From contig CADAGC010000009.1 of assembly GCA_902787365.1 (NCBI GenBank), positions 1 through 64,000 on the forward strand: a stretch of DNA of 64,000 nucleotides, in the 5' to 3' direction. The notes under the pieces are model-generated. The model was not told the DNA's origin and ran no database searches. It saw only the letters and a program-made list of their open reading frames with translations. Positions 35,907 through 45,453 of the stretch are shown one piece after another. Position 1 is the stretch's first letter; each line of letters starts with the position of its first letter. The position numbers were made by a program, and so were the translations under genes. This stretch comes from an uncultured Ruminococcus sp. (lineage in GTDB: Bacteria > Bacillota > Clostridia > Oscillospirales > Ruminococcaceae).

Positions 35907-36407
35907 TTAGCCTATTATCTCCTTAGCAGTCTTGCCTCTCTTAGCTGCGACCTCATCAAGAGATCTTACAGATGCAAGGCCGTTAACTGCTGCTCTTACA
36001 ACGTTGCAGGGGTTGTTTGAGCGGAGGCTCTTAGCACGGATATCCTTGATACCTGCAGCCTCTACTACAGCTCTTACTGTACCGCCTGCGATAACGCCCG
36101 TACCGGGTGCAGCCGGCTTGAGAAGAACCTCACCTGCGCCGAATTTGCCTATGATCTCGTGGGGAATAGTTGTTCCCTTGAGCGATACCTTGATAAGGTT
36201 TTTCTTAGCGTCCTCGATACCCTTGCGGATAGCGTCGGGAACTTCGCTGCTCTTACCTGTACCAAAGCCTACTGTGCCGTTGCCGTCGCCTACAACTACG
36301 AGTGCTGCAAACTTCATTATACGGCCGCCCTTAACAGTCTTGGAAACTCTGTTTATTGCAACAACGGTTTCCTTAAGTTCCATATTTGAAGCATCTATTA
36401 AAGCCAA
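35907..36407 (-). CDS. rpsE: 30S ribosomal protein S5
   Basis: 166 residues: the N-terminal double-stranded RNA-binding-like domain ([39 protein letters not shown]) and the C-terminal segment with [19 protein letters not shown]. It helps decoding accuracy with S4. Adjacent to rpmD by 14 nt and rplR by 16 nt. Confidence 0.96.
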   Translation of the reverse strand: MALIDASNMELKETVVAINRVSKTVKGGRIMKFAALVVVGDGNGTVGFGTGKSSEVPDAIRKGIEDAKKNLIKVSLKGTTIPHEIIGKFGAGEVLLKPAAPGTGVIAGGTVRAVVEAAGIKDIRAKSLRSNNPCNVVRAAVNGLASVRSLDEVAAKRGKTAKEIIG

Positions 36408-36423
36408 AGTATTCCCTCCTTAA

Positions 36424-36783
36424 TCAGAACTTCAGGCCGCTCTCACGAGCGCCGTCTGCAAGCTCCTGTACTCTGCCGTGGTAAAGATACCCGGCTCTGT
36501 CAAATACAACATTCTCTATGCCCTTTGCCTTAGCAGCCTCAGCGATAAGCTGGCCCACCTTGCGTGCGCCCTCCTTGTTGCCGCCGTTGCCCTCAAAGCC
36601 CTTTGAAAGCGATGATGCTGCTGCAAGTGTTACGCCGTTAACGTCATCGATAAGCTGAGCATATATATGCTTAGAGGAGCGGAATACGTTAAGTCTGGGG
36701 CATTCGGGAGTACCGGAGATCTTAGCACGAACTCTGACCTGTCTCTTGGCTCTTGCCTTTGCTCTGTCAAGCTTTTTAACCAT
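36424..36783 (-). CDS. rplR: 50S ribosomal protein L18
   Basis: 119 residues. The basic start is followed by [18 protein letters not shown] and the C-terminal [20 protein letters not shown]. It binds 5S rRNA with L5. It lies between rplF and rpsE, the standard spc-operon position. Confidence 0.96.
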   Translation of the reverse strand: MVKKLDRAKARAKRQVRVRAKISGTPECPRLNVFRSSKHIYAQLIDDVNGVTLAAASSLSKGFEGNGGNKEGARKVGQLIAEAAKAKGIENVVFDRAGYLYHGRVQELADGARESGLKF

Positions 36784-36801
36784 TTAAGTTCTCTCCTTCC
36801 G

Positions 36802-37353
36802 TTACTTCTTAGCACCCTTACCGGCTTTACCTTCTTTGTGGATAACATACTCGCCTTCGTAGCGAATACCCTTACCCTTATAAGGCTCCGGAGGACGCTT
36901 CTCCCTGATCTCGCAGGCAAACTGTCCAACTTCCTGCTTGTCAGCACCCGAAACAACGATGTGGTTTGCATCGGGAACTTCGATCTTGATAGTATCTGTC
37001 TCAGGGATTATTACCTGATGTGAATAACCTATATTGAGCACCAGGTTCTTGCCCTGCTTCTGTGCTCTGTAGCCGACGCCTACGACCTCGAGCTTCTTTG
37101 TGAAGCCGTTTGTAACGCCCTCTATCATGTTGTTGATAAGTGTTCTTGTAAGGCCGTGAAGCGACTTGTGAACCTTATCCTCGGAGGGGCGAGCTACTGT
37201 TATCTCTGTGCCCTCCTGCTTTATTATCATATCCTTATTGAAAGCTCTCTCAAGAGTTCCCTTAGGACCCTTTACAGTAACTACGTTGCCGTCAGCAATT
37301 GTTACTGTAACGCCGGCAGGAACACTAATGGGCTTTAAACCTATTCTTGACAT
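36802..37353 (-). CDS. rplF: 50S ribosomal protein L6
   Basis: 183 residues with two similar domains. It starts MSRIGLKPISVPAGVTV, has LRTLINNMI-type segment TRTLINNMIEGVTNGF near the middle, and ends with the conserved PPEPYKGKGIRYEGE. It sits near the factor-binding stalk base. Gaps to neighbours are 13 and 18 nt. Confidence 0.96.
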   Translation of the reverse strand: MSRIGLKPISVPAGVTVTIADGNVVTVKGPKGTLERAFNKDMIIKQEGTEITVARPSEDKVHKSLHGLTRTLINNMIEGVTNGFTKKLEVVGVGYRAQKQGKNLVLNIGYSHQVIIPETDTIKIEVPDANHIVVSGADKQEVGQFACEIREKRPPEPYKGKGIRYEGEYVIHKEGKAGKGAKK

Positions 37354-37366
37354 ACGTTAGTCCTCC

Positions 37367-37765
37367 TTACCAGACAAATGCTAAAACCTCGCCGCCGACG
37401 CCGAGCTCTCTTGCCTTCTTGTCGGTGATAACGCCCTTGGAAGTGGAAACGATAGCAACACCGAGACCCTTCATTACCTTGGGCATATCCTCACAGCTCT
37501 TGTAGATTCTAAGACCGGGCTTAGAAACTCTTCTGAGGCCTGTGATAACGGGATTTCTGTTCTCATCATACTTAAGTGTTATTCTTATGATGCCCTGCTT
37601 GCCGTCCTCGATCACCTGAAAATCCTTTACGTAACCTTCGTCAACAAGGATCTGTGTGATGGACTTCTTCATATTTGAAGCAGGAACGTCAACTGTTGCG
37701 TGCTTTGCAGTAGATGCGTTACGTATTCTCGTAAGCAGATCTGCAATTGTATCTGTAATCTGCAT
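37367..37765 (-). CDS. rpsH: 30S ribosomal protein S8
   Basis: 132 residues: start [17 protein letters not shown], middle [15 protein letters not shown], end [20 protein letters not shown]. It binds the 16S central domain; in E. coli S8 is the translational repressor of the spc operon. Whether that holds here is unknown. Confidence 0.96.
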   Translation of the reverse strand: MQITDTIADLLTRIRNASTAKHATVDVPASNMKKSITQILVDEGYVKDFQVIEDGKQGIIRITLKYDENRNPVITGLRRVSKPGLRIYKSCEDMPKVMKGLGVAIVSTSKGVITDKKARELGVGGEVLAFVW

Positions 37766-37783
37766 TGATCGTACCTCCTTACC

Positions 37784-37969
37784 TTACCAGCTTGCCTTCT
37801 TCACTCCGGGGATCTGACCGTCATGAGCGAGCTCTCTGAAGCATATACGGCAAATGCCGAACTTTCTAAGATATGCATGAGGTCTTCCGCAGATCTTACA
37901 TCTGTTGTAAGCACGAGTGGAATACTTAGGCGTAGCCTGCTGCTTGTTTACCATAGACTTTTTAGCCAT
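37784..37969 (-). CDS. rpsZ: 30S ribosomal protein S14, zinc (type Z) form
   Basis: 61 residues with two CxxC pairs, [20 protein letters not shown], giving the zinc-binding S14 paralogue. The N-terminal [18 protein letters not shown] fits the short form used when zinc is available. It lies between rplE and rpsH. Confidence 0.95.
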   Translation of the reverse strand: MAKKSMVNKQQATPKYSTRAYNRCKICGRPHAYLRKFGICRICFRELAHDGQIPGVKKASW

Positions 37970-37988
37970 TATTTATTTCCTCCTCTTC

Positions 37989-38531
37989 TTACTTAGCAAA
38001 GGGAGCGCCCATAAGTGAAAGCAGCTCTTTTGCCTCTTCGTCTGTCTTAGCGGTAGTGATGAAGTTGATATCCATACCACGTACCTTATCGATCTTGTCA
38101 TACTCGATCTCAGGGAATATAAGCTGTTCCTTGATACCGGTAGAGTAGTTGCCTCTGCCGTCGAAGGAGTTGGGGTTTATACCTCTGAAGTCACGAACAC
38201 GGGGGAATGCTACGTTGAAAAGTCTGTCAACGAACTCATACATTCTCTCTGCTCTGAGTGTCACCTTGACACCGATGACCTGGCCGTCTCTGAGCTTGAA
38301 GTTAGCAACAGATTTCTTAGCCTTGCACTCTACAGGTCTCTGGCCTGTGATAGCAGCAAGGTCAGCCATTATAGCGTCGATTACCTTCTTGTTGTCCTTG
38401 TCAGCACCGCAGCCTACATTGATAACTACCTTATCAAGCTTCGGTATCTGCATAACGTTAGCGTACTGGAATTTCTTCATCATAGCGGGAGCTACGTCGC
38501 TAACATAGTATTCTTTTAATCTTGCAGCCAT
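37989..38531 (-). CDS. rplE: 50S ribosomal protein L5
   Basis: 180 residues: start [17 protein letters not shown], then [18 protein letters not shown], and the conserved [19 protein letters not shown]. It binds 5S rRNA and touches the P-site tRNA. Lies 18 nt downstream of rplX. Confidence 0.96.
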   Translation of the reverse strand: MAARLKEYYVSDVAPAMMKKFQYANVMQIPKLDKVVINVGCGADKDNKKVIDAIMADLAAITGQRPVECKAKKSVANFKLRDGQVIGVKVTLRAERMYEFVDRLFNVAFPRVRDFRGINPNSFDGRGNYSTGIKEQLIFPEIEYDKIDKVRGMDINFITTAKTDEEAKELLSLMGAPFAK

Positions 38532-38549
38532 TTGTAGTTACCCTCCTAA

Positions 38550-38873
38550 TTAAAATTCTTCGCCGCAGCCTTCGTTTTTGCAAACTCTGACTTTAGTTCC
38601 GTCATCAAGGATCTTGTGACCGATCCTTGTAGCCTTGCCGCACTTGGGGCAAACAGCCTGAACCTTGGATGCATACATAGCGCCCTCAGCCTTTACTATG
38701 CCGCCTGCTTCGCCCTGTCTGCGGGGCTTAACGTGCTTTGTTACTATGTTAAGGCCTTCAACGATGACCTTACCTTCCTTGGGGCTAACCTGGAGCACCT
38801 TGCCCTGCTTGCCCTTATCCTTGCCGGAGAGTATTACAACTGTATCGCCGGTTTTTACATGAACCTTATTCAA
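38550..38873 (-). CDS. rplX: 50S ribosomal protein L24
   Basis: 107 residues with the KOW motif ([20 protein letters not shown]) and a C-terminal zinc ribbon (CPKCG and CKNEGC). I start it at TTG 38873, which gives the family N-terminus. The ATG at 38888 begins inside ATGGAGGTG, which is the ribosome binding site for the TTG and overlaps the rplN stop. The start choice is therefore decided by the Shine-Dalgarno. Confidence 0.9.
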   Translation of the reverse strand: MNKVHVKTGDTVVILSGKDKGKQGKVLQVSPKEGKVIVEGLNIVTKHVKPRRQGEAGGIVKAEGAMYASKVQAVCPKCGKATRIGHKILDDGTKVRVCKNEGCGEEF

Positions 38874-38887
38874 TTGCGGCACCTCCA

Positions 38888-39256
38888 TTAAAGAACTTCC
38901 GGAGCGAGTGAGAGGATCTTAAGATAATCCTTTTCTCTGAGCTCCTTAGCGACAGGCCCGAATATACGGGTACCTCTCGGATTCTTGTCTTCTCTTATTA
39001 TAACAGCTGCGTTCTCATCGAAGCGGATATAAGTACCATCTGCTCTTCTGAGACCCTTTGCTGAACGAACGATTACTGCTTTAACAACATCGCCCTTCTT
39101 AACAACGCCGCCCGGTGTTGCCTTCTTAACGGAAGCTACTACAACGTCGCCGATGTTGGCATACTTTCTGCGAGTGCCTCCGAGAACCCTGATGCACATA
39201 AGCTCCTTAGCGCCGGAGTTGTCTGCGACTTTCAGGTAAGTCTGCATCTGTATCAC
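38888..39256 (-). CDS. rplN: 50S ribosomal protein L14
   Basis: 122 residues, one beta-barrel: start [19 protein letters not shown], then MCIRVLGG and [18 protein letters not shown], with [13 protein letters not shown] near the end. It sits at the intersubunit bridge. The 64-nt gap to rpsQ is modestly long. Confidence 0.96.
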   Translation of the reverse strand: MIQMQTYLKVADNSGAKELMCIRVLGGTRRKYANIGDVVVASVKKATPGGVVKKGDVVKAVIVRSAKGLRRADGTYIRFDENAAVIIREDKNPRGTRIFGPVAKELREKDYLKILSLAPEVL

Positions 39257-39320
39257 AGTGCGTCCTCCTTTCGATATTAAGGCGGGGCAGGCCTAACGCT
39301 GCCCGCCGCTTGGGTTTTGA

Positions 39321-39578
39321 TTACTTAGCCTGCTCGATGACCTTGACGAGTCTCCATCTCTTGTCCTTGGAAAGAGGGCGTGTCTCCATTACCTCAACTG
39401 TATCGCCGATGTTGCAGACATTTGTCTCGTCATGTGCCTTAAGCTTAACTGTTCTCTTGATGATCTTCTTGTAAAGCGGGTGCTGTACGTTATCCTTGAT
39501 AGCTACAACGATAGTCTTGTCCATCTTATTGGAAACGACTGTTCCCACTCTTGTCTTTCTAAGATTTCTCTCTGCCAC
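39321..39578 (-). CDS. rpsQ: 30S ribosomal protein S17
   Basis: 85 residues of OB fold: [39 protein letters not shown] and the C-terminal [18 protein letters not shown] 16S 5'-domain binder. Placed after rpmC as in other S10-spc clusters. Confidence 0.96.
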   Translation of the reverse strand: MAERNLRKTRVGTVVSNKMDKTIVVAIKDNVQHPLYKKIIKRTVKLKAHDETNVCNIGDTVEVMETRPLSKDKRWRLVKVIEQAK

Positions 39579-39596
39579 AGTCAGTCCTCCCTTCGC

Positions 39597-39791
39597 TTAC
39601 TGTGCGGATTCTTGCTGACGTATAAAAGTCTTTACACGGGCAATATCCTTCTTAACTGCTGTCATGCTCTTGGGGTTGTCGAGCTGGTTAACAGCGTGCT
39701 GAAAACGAAGATTGAATAACTCCTGCTTGAGGTCTGCGAGCTTCTCGTTAAGCTCTGCGAGTGACATTTCCTTTAATTCATTTGCTTTCAT
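39597..39791 (-). CDS. rpmC: 50S ribosomal protein L29
   Basis: 64 residues, two helices: [20 protein letters not shown] and the signature [15 protein letters not shown], ending [11 protein letters not shown]. It surrounds the peptide exit with L23 and is near the trigger-factor site. Its start overlaps the rplP stop by one base. Confidence 0.95.
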   Translation of the reverse strand: MKANELKEMSLAELNEKLADLKQELFNLRFQHAVNQLDNPKSMTAVKKDIARVKTFIRQQESAQ

Positions 39792-40219
39792 TACTGCTCA
39801 CCACCCGTTTCCTCTTCTTTTTTGATAAACTTGCACTTGATAGGAAGCTTATGCATAGCAAGACGCATAGCCTCTCTTGCTGTGTCCTCGGGAACGCCTG
39901 CGATCTCGAACATTACACGGCCGGGCTTAACAACTGCTGCCCAGTATTCGGGGGAACCCTTACCGGAACCCATTCGTGTTTCTGCGGGCTTCTCTGTGAT
40001 AGGCTTGTCGGGGAATATCTTGATCCAAACCTGACCGCCACGCTTGATGTATCTTGTCATAGCGATACGGGCAGCCTCGATCTGTCTTGAAGTTATCCAA
40101 GCAGGCTGAAGTGCCTGTAAACCGAAATCACCGTTTGTGACCTTGTTGCCTCTCATAGCCTTACCTGTCATACGGCCACGCTGTTGTCTTCTGTATTTAA
40201 CTCTCTTCGGAAGCAGCAT
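39791..40219 (-). CDS. rplP: 50S ribosomal protein L16
   Basis: 142 residues: start [20 protein letters not shown], the loop [20 protein letters not shown] and [18 protein letters not shown]. It organises the A-site and binds tRNA. Overlaps rpsC and rpmC by one base each, so translation is coupled. Confidence 0.96.
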   Translation of the reverse strand: MLLPKRVKYRRQQRGRMTGKAMRGNKVTNGDFGLQALQPAWITSRQIEAARIAMTRYIKRGGQVWIKIFPDKPITEKPAETRMGSGKGSPEYWAAVVKPGRVMFEIAGVPEDTAREAMRLAMHKLPIKCKFIKKEEETGGEQ

Positions 40220-41028
40220 TATACGTTACCCCCTTCTCTTTTTGCTCTTGCACCGTCACGTCTGGGTGCTCTCGACTTGTCGTCTCTGCGGGGCTTACGT
40301 CTTCTGTCGTTCTTGTCGCCTGCATCTCTCTTGTCAGAGGGAGCAGCCTCGCCCTTGAGGACCTCACCACGGTATACCCAGACCTTAACGCCGAGTCTGC
40401 CGTATGTTGTGTGTGCCTCTGCAGTACCGTAGTCGATATCTGCTCTTATTGTCTGCAGCGGGATAGTACCCTCGTGGTATGTCTCGCTTCTTGCTATCTC
40501 AGCGCCGGCAAGTCTGCCAGATACCTGAACCTTGATACCCTTAGCACCAAGCTTCATAGCTCTGCCGATAGCCTGCTTCATAGCTCTTCTGAAGCTCATT
40601 CTGTCCTCGAGATCGTGTGCGATCTTCTCGGATATGAGCTGTGCGTTTATATCAGGCGATCTAACCTCGATGATGTTAACGGAAACGTGCTTGTTAATCA
40701 TCTTCTCGATGCTTGCTCTGAGCTTCTCTATCTCAGCGCCGCCTCTGCCTATTACGATGCCGGGCTTTGCGCAGTGAATGTGTACCTTAACATTCTGGCC
40801 GCCGTCCTTAGCAGCGAATCTCTCGATCTCTACCTTGGGAACGCCTGCGTAAACCGACTTAACGTCAGGACTCTTTGATCTTGTGTTGAGGAGCTTCATA
40901 ACATACTCTCTGATGTTGTAATCCTCAACAAGTGTATCACCGAAAGTAGCCTTGTCTGCAAACCAACGGGAATCCCAATCCTTGATTATTCCGACACGAA
41001 GACCGTGCGGATTTACTTTCTGGCCCAT
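40219..41028 (-). CDS. rpsC: 30S ribosomal protein S3
   Basis: 269 residues: start [22 protein letters not shown] domain with [15 protein letters not shown], and the C-terminal domain [20 protein letters not shown]. An extra tail after about residue 225 is rich in Arg, Lys and Asp ([19 protein letters not shown]). This makes the protein longer than the usual 210-230 residues. The tail probably lies at the mRNA entry side of the 30S head. Confidence 0.96.
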   Translation of the reverse strand: MGQKVNPHGLRVGIIKDWDSRWFADKATFGDTLVEDYNIREYVMKLLNTRSKSPDVKSVYAGVPKVEIERFAAKDGGQNVKVHIHCAKPGIVIGRGGAEIEKLRASIEKMINKHVSVNIIEVRSPDINAQLISEKIAHDLEDRMSFRRAMKQAIGRAMKLGAKGIKVQVSGRLAGAEIARSETYHEGTIPLQTIRADIDYGTAEAHTTYGRLGVKVWVYRGEVLKGEAAPSDKRDAGDKNDRRRKPRRDDKSRAPRRDGARAKREGGNV

Positions 41029-41043
41029 AGTTTACCTCCCTGC

Positions 41044-41379
41044 TTATTCCTTTTCCTTGAGAACTACCGTGATGTGCGATGTCCTCTTAAGGATCCTGTA
41101 TGCTCTGCCCTGCGCTCTGGGCATGATTCTTTTCATTATCGGTCCGGGGCAAACGTAGCACTCAGAAACATAGAGATTGTTCTTGTCCATGTTGTGATTG
41201 TTCTCAGCGTTTGCAGCAGCGGACTTAAGAAGCTTTACCAGATACTCGCTGGCAGCCTTGGGTGTGTGGTTGACTGTTGCAAGTGCAACCTCCAGATCCT
41301 TGCCTCTTATAAGGTCTAAAACGATGGAGACCTTACGAGGAGCGATCCTGGCATTTCTTAAAATAGCCTTTGCTTCCAT
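41044..41379 (-). CDS. rplV: 50S ribosomal protein L22
   Basis: 111 residues: start [20 protein letters not shown], the segment [19 protein letters not shown] and the exit-tunnel loop [20 protein letters not shown]. The loop lines the tunnel where macrolides act. Confidence 0.96.
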   Translation of the reverse strand: MEAKAILRNARIAPRKVSIVLDLIRGKDLEVALATVNHTPKAASEYLVKLLKSAAANAENNHNMDKNNLYVSECYVCPGPIMKRIMPRAQGRAYRILKRTSHITVVLKEKE

Positions 41380-41400
41380 GTTTGTAATCCTCCTTCCGCC

Positions 41401-41682
41401 TTACTTACCATTGTTCGAGGTCTTGGAACCTGCATGACCCTTGTAAGTTCTTGTCGGAGCAAACTCGCCAAGCTTATGACCTACCATATCCTCGGTAACA
41501 TAAACCGGAACGTGCTTTCTGCCGTCGTGAACAGCGAACGTATGACCAACGAAATCAGGGAATATTGTCGAAGCTCTGCTCCAGGTCTTTAAAACCTTTT
41601 TCTCTCCTGCCTCGTTCATTGCAATAACTCTCTTTAAAAGCGCCTCCTGCACATAGGGGCCCTTCTTAACACTTCTACTCAT
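41401..41682 (-). CDS. rpsS: 30S ribosomal protein S19
   Basis: 93 residues: start [18 protein letters not shown], the segment [20 protein letters not shown] and [20 protein letters not shown]. Head protein next to S13. Confidence 0.96.
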   Translation of the reverse strand: MSRSVKKGPYVQEALLKRVIAMNEAGEKKVLKTWSRASTIFPDFVGHTFAVHDGRKHVPVYVTEDMVGHKLGEFAPTRTYKGHAGSKTSNNGK

Positions 41683-41702
41683 AAGTCATCTGCCTCCCTT
41701 CA

Positions 41703-42536
41703 TTATTTACCGTTTCTGCGCTTTACGATAAACTTATCGGAGCGGTTATGCTTAGCACGTGTCTTGTAGCCCATTGTAGGCTTACCCCAGGGGGTAACAG
41801 GGCTGGGACGGCCAACGGGTGACTTACCCTCACCACCGCCGTGCGGGTGGTCATTCGGGTTCATGACAGAACCTCTTACGTGAGGTCTTATACCCATGTG
41901 ACGCTTTCTGCCGGCCTTACCGATATTAACGTTAACGTGATCGATGTTGCCTACCTGGCCGATTGTTGCCATGCAGTTCTCAGGTATCTTTCTCATCTCG
42001 CCGGAAGGAAGTCTGATAAGAGCGTAGCCGCCCTCTTTACCCATGAGCTGTGCCATGTTGCCTGCCGAACGAACGAGCTGTGCGCCCTTGCCGGGATAAA
42101 GCTCGATGTTGTGGATGAATGTACCTACAGGGATGTTGCTCAGTGCAAGTGCGTTGCCGGGCTTGATGTCAGCGTCAGCGCTTGATCTTACAACGTCGCC
42201 TACCTTGAGGCCGTTGGGTGCGAGGATGTATCTCTTCTCGCCGTCCTCATACTGAACAAGTGCGATGAATGCTGATCTGTTAGGATCGTACTCGATTGTC
42301 TGTACTGTTGCATTCATGTCGAGCTTGTTTCTCTTGAAATCAATTACACGGTACTTTCTTCTCTCGCCGCCGCCTCTGTGACGAACGGTGATCCTACCGT
42401 AGCTGTTTCTGCCGGAGTTCTTCTTGAGGGGTTCAAGAAGGCTCTTTTCCGGCTTAACCTTCGAAAGCTCGGAATAGTCGGTAACTGTCATACCACGTCT
42501 GCCGGCTGTCGTAGGCTTGTAGCTCTTTATTGCCAT
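41703..42536 (-). CDS. rplB: 50S ribosomal protein L2
   Basis: 277 residues: start [17 protein letters not shown], then [16 protein letters not shown], and the highly conserved [20 protein letters not shown] containing the His needed near the peptidyl transferase centre. It is separated from rplW by an unusually long 164-nt gap. Confidence 0.97.
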   Translation of the reverse strand: MAIKSYKPTTAGRRGMTVTDYSELSKVKPEKSLLEPLKKNSGRNSYGRITVRHRGGGERRKYRVIDFKRNKLDMNATVQTIEYDPNRSAFIALVQYEDGEKRYILAPNGLKVGDVVRSSADADIKPGNALALSNIPVGTFIHNIELYPGKGAQLVRSAGNMAQLMGKEGGYALIRLPSGEMRKIPENCMATIGQVGNIDHVNVNIGKAGRKRHMGIRPHVRGSVMNPNDHPHGGGEGKSPVGRPSPVTPWGKPTMGYKTRAKHNRSDKFIVKRRNGK

Positions 42537-42700
42537 TAGTATTTCACTCCTTATATTGTTTTGCGAGGCGTTCTCTTCTCAAATCGGTGAGGACTTCACG
42601 TCTTGCTTACGCTCGCCCGTGTGTTTCCTCTATACAGCGCCCCATACTTACCCGCACAGGTCTTAGGCTTATTGCGGCCCTGCGGTCAAAGGCTTCTTGA
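42537..42700 (-). other. Long gene-free gap between rplW and rplB
   Basis: 164 nt in a cluster where gaps are mostly 15-20 nt. It holds no open frame of note. Apart from the rplB ribosome binding site (TAAGGAG) I see only weak, short inverted repeats, so any regulatory role is open. Confidence 0.5.
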
Positions 42701-42994
42701 TTAGTACATACCGTCGAAGAACTCAATAGTCTTGTCGCCCTCAAGGGTAACTATTGCCTTCTTCCAGTCGGGTCTGAAGCCTACATATCTGCCCATTCTC
42801 TTCTGCTTGCCCTTAACGGAGATAGTGTTTACCTTAGCTACCTTTACGTCAAAAAGCTCTTCGATAGCCTTAGCTATCTCGACCTTGTTAGCGTCCTTGG
42901 CAACCTGGAATGTGTACTTGCCGTCGGGAAGTCTTTCCATTGAATCCTCTGTGATGATGGGCTTGAGGATTATGTCCTGAGCTGTCTTAGTCAT
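42701..42994 (-). CDS. rplW: 50S ribosomal protein L23
   Basis: 97 residues: ILKPIITEDSMERLPDGKYT, the segment VDAAK-like ANKVEIAKAIEELFDVKV and KRMGRYVGFRPDWKKA. It forms the exit-site dock for trigger factor and SRP. Its start overlaps the rplD stop by one base. Confidence 0.95.
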   Translation of the reverse strand: MTKTAQDIILKPIITEDSMERLPDGKYTFQVAKDANKVEIAKAIEELFDVKVAKVNTISVKGKQKRMGRYVGFRPDWKKAIVTLEGDKTIEFFDGMY

Positions 42995-43617
42995 TACGCA
43001 TAAACCTCCTCGATCTTAGCTACTGCATCCTTCTCAACGATGAACTTGTCGCTGTTGAGAATGTCGTATACGTTAAGTGTGTTCACAAGAGCAGTCTTAA
43101 CGCCGGGGATGTTAGCAGCGCTCTTTATAACCTTGCTGTCGTTGGAGTTAAGCACGATGAGTGCCTTCTTGTCAGCACCGAGTGCGCCGAGCATCTCAAC
43201 GATAGTCTTTGTCTTGTACTCCTCAGTCTTTATAGCATCTACTACTATAAGATCCTGATCGATCACCTTAGAAGAAAGAGCCGACTTCATAGCAAGTCTC
43301 TTTTCCTTCTTATTGAGCGAATAGCTGTAATCTCTGGGCTTCGGGCCTAAAGCTACACCACCGTGTGTCCACTGAGGTGCTCTGATAGAGCCCTGTCTTG
43401 CGTGGCCTGTGCCCTTCTGTCTCCAGGGCTTTCTGCCGCCGCCTCTTACTTCTGTTCTTGTAAGAGTTGACTGTGTGCCCTGTCTCTGATTTGCAAGGTA
43501 GTTTACAACCATTGCGTGCATAACGCTTACGTTCGGCTCGATACCGAATACAGCGTCATTAAGCTCAGTGTCGGCAACCTTTTTACCTGTCATATCAAAT
43601 ACTGAAACCTGTGACAT
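42994..43617 (-). CDS. rplD: 50S ribosomal protein L4
   Basis: 207 residues: [20 protein letters not shown] at the start, and the tunnel loop with [20 protein letters not shown] and [15 protein letters not shown]. In E. coli L4 represses the S10 operon by attenuation and translation. That is relevant here because a terminator lies in the rpsJ leader. Confidence 0.96.
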   Translation of the reverse strand: MSQVSVFDMTGKKVADTELNDAVFGIEPNVSVMHAMVVNYLANQRQGTQSTLTRTEVRGGGRKPWRQKGTGHARQGSIRAPQWTHGGVALGPKPRDYSYSLNKKEKRLAMKSALSSKVIDQDLIVVDAIKTEEYKTKTIVEMLGALGADKKALIVLNSNDSKVIKSAANIPGVKTALVNTLNVYDILNSDKFIVEKDAVAKIEEVYA

Positions 43618-43635
43618 TGTCTATTCCTCCTTCCA

Positions 43636-44274
43636 CTAAGCCTTTTTCTTTATTGCATCCGTAAGAACTACCGTGCCGTTCTTAGGACCGGGGATAGCAC
43701 CCTTTATAGCGATAAGGTTGTTCTCAGCGTCTACCTTTACTACTGTAAGGTTCTGAACTGTTACCTTTTCATTACCCATCTGACCGGGCATTCCCTTACC
43801 CTTGTATATTCTTGAAGGGCTTGAGCAAGCGCCCATAGAGCCTGCGTGTCTGTGAACAGGGCCTGTACCGTGGGTCTCTTTAAGTCTTGCGTTGTTGTGA
43901 CGCTTGATAGTACCTGTAAAGCCGTGACCCTTGCTGATACCGGAAACATCAATGATGTCGCCCTCTGCAAATGTGTCAGCCTTTACGATGTCGCCTACGT
44001 TAAGTGCTGAAGTATCGTCTAATCTGAACTCCTTAAGAGTTCTCTTAAGAGCAACGCCTGCCTTCTCGAAGTAGCCTTTGAGGGGCTTGTTTACTCTCTT
44101 TGCCCTGATGTCGCCGAAACCAAGCTGTACTGCCTCATAGCCGTCGTTCTCGATCGTCTTCTTCTTAACGACTACGCAGGGGCCTGCCTCTACGACTGTT
44201 ACAGGGATCACTTTACCTGCCTCATCGAAGATCTGAGTCATACCGATCTTCTTACCGATGATTCCCTTTACCAT
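43636..44274 (-). CDS. rplC: 50S ribosomal protein L3
   Basis: 212 residues: start [19 protein letters not shown], the [12 protein letters not shown] segment, and [20 protein letters not shown], the loop that reaches the peptidyl transferase centre. GGAGGAAAAAAC precedes the ATG. A 207-nt structured gap separates it from rpsJ. Confidence 0.96.
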   Translation of the reverse strand: MVKGIIGKKIGMTQIFDEAGKVIPVTVVEAGPCVVVKKKTIENDGYEAVQLGFGDIRAKRVNKPLKGYFEKAGVALKRTLKEFRLDDTSALNVGDIVKADTFAEGDIIDVSGISKGHGFTGTIKRHNNARLKETHGTGPVHRHAGSMGACSSPSRIYKGKGMPGQMGNEKVTVQNLTVVKVDAENNLIAIKGAIPGPKNGTVVLTDAIKKKA

Positions 44275-44391
44275 TGTTTTTTCCTCCTATTTCGGTTATT
44301 GGTCAGCTTTTTGCTGACATGACCTGCACGTTGTCATCGTGTGCGATATCAACTAACCTCTGATATCATTTGGAAATATCTCTTCCTTATT

Positions 44392-44479
44392 GGAGTTTTG
44401 CGGTTTCGCTTGCGAAATCGACTTTTTTCAAAAGTCGAAACAAAACTCCGCCATTGTCGATGCGAAGCAGCGATAATGG
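44392..44479. ncRNA. Three-way-junction element plus hairpin between rpsJ and rplC
   Basis: GGAGTTTTG (44392-44400) pairs with CAAAACTCC (44441-44449), enclosing two perfect arms: TTTCGC/GCGAAA with a TT loop (44404-44417) and TCGACTTTT/AAAAGTCGA with a TTC loop (44418-44438). A 13-nt-arm hairpin follows at 44451-44479. It is not a terminator on the operon strand. It may be an intercistronic regulatory structure or an inserted repeat. Confidence 0.55.
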
Positions 44480-44481
44480 TA

Positions 44482-44796
44482 TTACTTGATCTCCATGACG
44501 ATGTTTACGCCTGCAGGAAGTTCAAGACCTTCGAGTGCTGCCGTTGTTTCCTTTGTAGGACGGATAACGTCGATAAGTCTCTTGTGTGTTCTGAGCTCGA
44601 ACTGCTCTCTGCTGTCCTTGTACTTGTGTACAGCTCTCAGGATAGTGATGATCTCCTTATCTGTGGGGAGCGGGATGGGGCCGGAAACCTGTGCGCCCGA
44701 TCTCTTTGCAGCATCTACTATCTTTGCAGCAGCAGCATCAACGATTGCGTGCTCATAACCCTTGATCTTGATCCTGATCTTTTCATTGACTGCCAT
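44482..44796 (-). CDS. rpsJ: 30S ribosomal protein S10
   Basis: 104 residues: [20 protein letters not shown], then [20 protein letters not shown] and [14 protein letters not shown]10 is a head protein and also the NusE transcription factor. It is the first gene of the cluster, with AAGGAGG before its ATG and a 355-nt leader. Confidence 0.96.
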   Translation of the reverse strand: MAVNEKIRIKIKGYEHAIVDAAAAKIVDAAKRSGAQVSGPIPLPTDKEIITILRAVHKYKDSREQFELRTHKRLIDVIRPTKETTAALEGLELPAGVNIVMEIK

Positions 44797-44886
44797 TTAA
44801 ATCGCCTCCTTGTGCATTTTGTAACTTAGGGGGCAGTTTATGAAATATCTTTACAACTGCGCCGGGTGTTCCTCGCTTTATTCAAT

Positions 44887-44917
44887 AAAAAAATCCGAAA
44901 ACCATTGGTTTTTCGGA
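44887..44917 (-). terminator. Intrinsic terminator in the rpsJ leader (attenuator candidate)
   Basis: On the minus strand, TCCGAAAAACC and GGTTTTCGGA form a stem followed by TTTTTTTATT. It lies about 90 nt before rpsJ and downstream of the operon promoter, so the polymerase must read through it to express the cluster. Confidence 0.75.
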
Positions 44918-45157
44918 AGGCGATTAACACACAGCTATACACACCTATGCAAAAGCGGACAGACCCGCCCTTCGCAAGAAGCATAAGCACATACCGTGTA
45001 GTATTTCAGCCGCCCGGTTTAAAATCGGACATACTCCATGAAAATTACCTGACCTACCGTCAGCAACCTTTCACTTCATCGCATATCATTTGCGCTTTCG
45101 GCCGATCAAAGCCGAAAAGGTATAATTATTTTTACACCTTGCAGTCACGCAAGTATT

Positions 45158-45186
45158 ATTATACAGTATATCTCACGATTTTGCAA
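45158..45186 (-). promoter_or_regulatory. Sigma-A promoter of the S10-spc-alpha cluster
   Basis: On the minus strand: TTGCAA, 17-nt spacer, TATAAT. The predicted start near 45151 gives a leader of about 355 nt with several hairpins, one being AAGGTGTAA/TTATACCTT near 45120-45145. Confidence 0.75.
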
Positions 45187-45347
45187 GAGATTTTTTGTTT
45201 TTCTCGTTGAGAAATTTCACCTATTTTCCTGCCGAATTTTAGGCACTTTTCACAATACCCGTTTTTCTGCGCTTTTACGGCTATATCTTGTGGTGTGTGT
45301 ACTATTATATATGTATATATAGGGGTGCTGTTTTTTATAAGCACAAA

Positions 45348-45363
45348 TGTTCCACGTGGAACA
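45348..45363. promoter_or_regulatory. parS-like centromere site
   Basis: TGTTCCACGTGGAACA, a perfect 16-bp palindrome. It differs at one position from the Bacillus parS consensus TGTTCCACGTGAAACA and matches known symmetrical parS variants. ParB (Spo0J) would bind here. It lies in a gene-free stretch just upstream of the S10 cluster. Confidence 0.75.
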
Positions 45364-45408
45364 TTCTGCGTTTTGCTATTGTTTTCGGAGCTTTACGGCT
45401 GGGGTGTG

Positions 45409-45453
45409 CCCCTCCGTCAGCTTCGCTGACACCTCGCCTGCGGCGGAGGGGCG
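45409..45453 (-). repeat. GAGGTG/CGGAGGGG hairpin repeat, copy C
   Basis: On the minus strand, GAGGTG and CGGAGGGG flank the perfect hairpin GTCAGC-GAA-GCTGAC (45416-45430). It is the same frame as the elements at 1630 and 46343 with another hairpin inserted. It abuts the partial ~290-nt repeat copy. Confidence 0.6.

Noticed and set aside
41841..42185. Plus-strand frames across the ribosomal protein cluster
   Set aside because: All lie antisense to highly conserved ribosomal genes and lack Shine-Dalgarno sequences.
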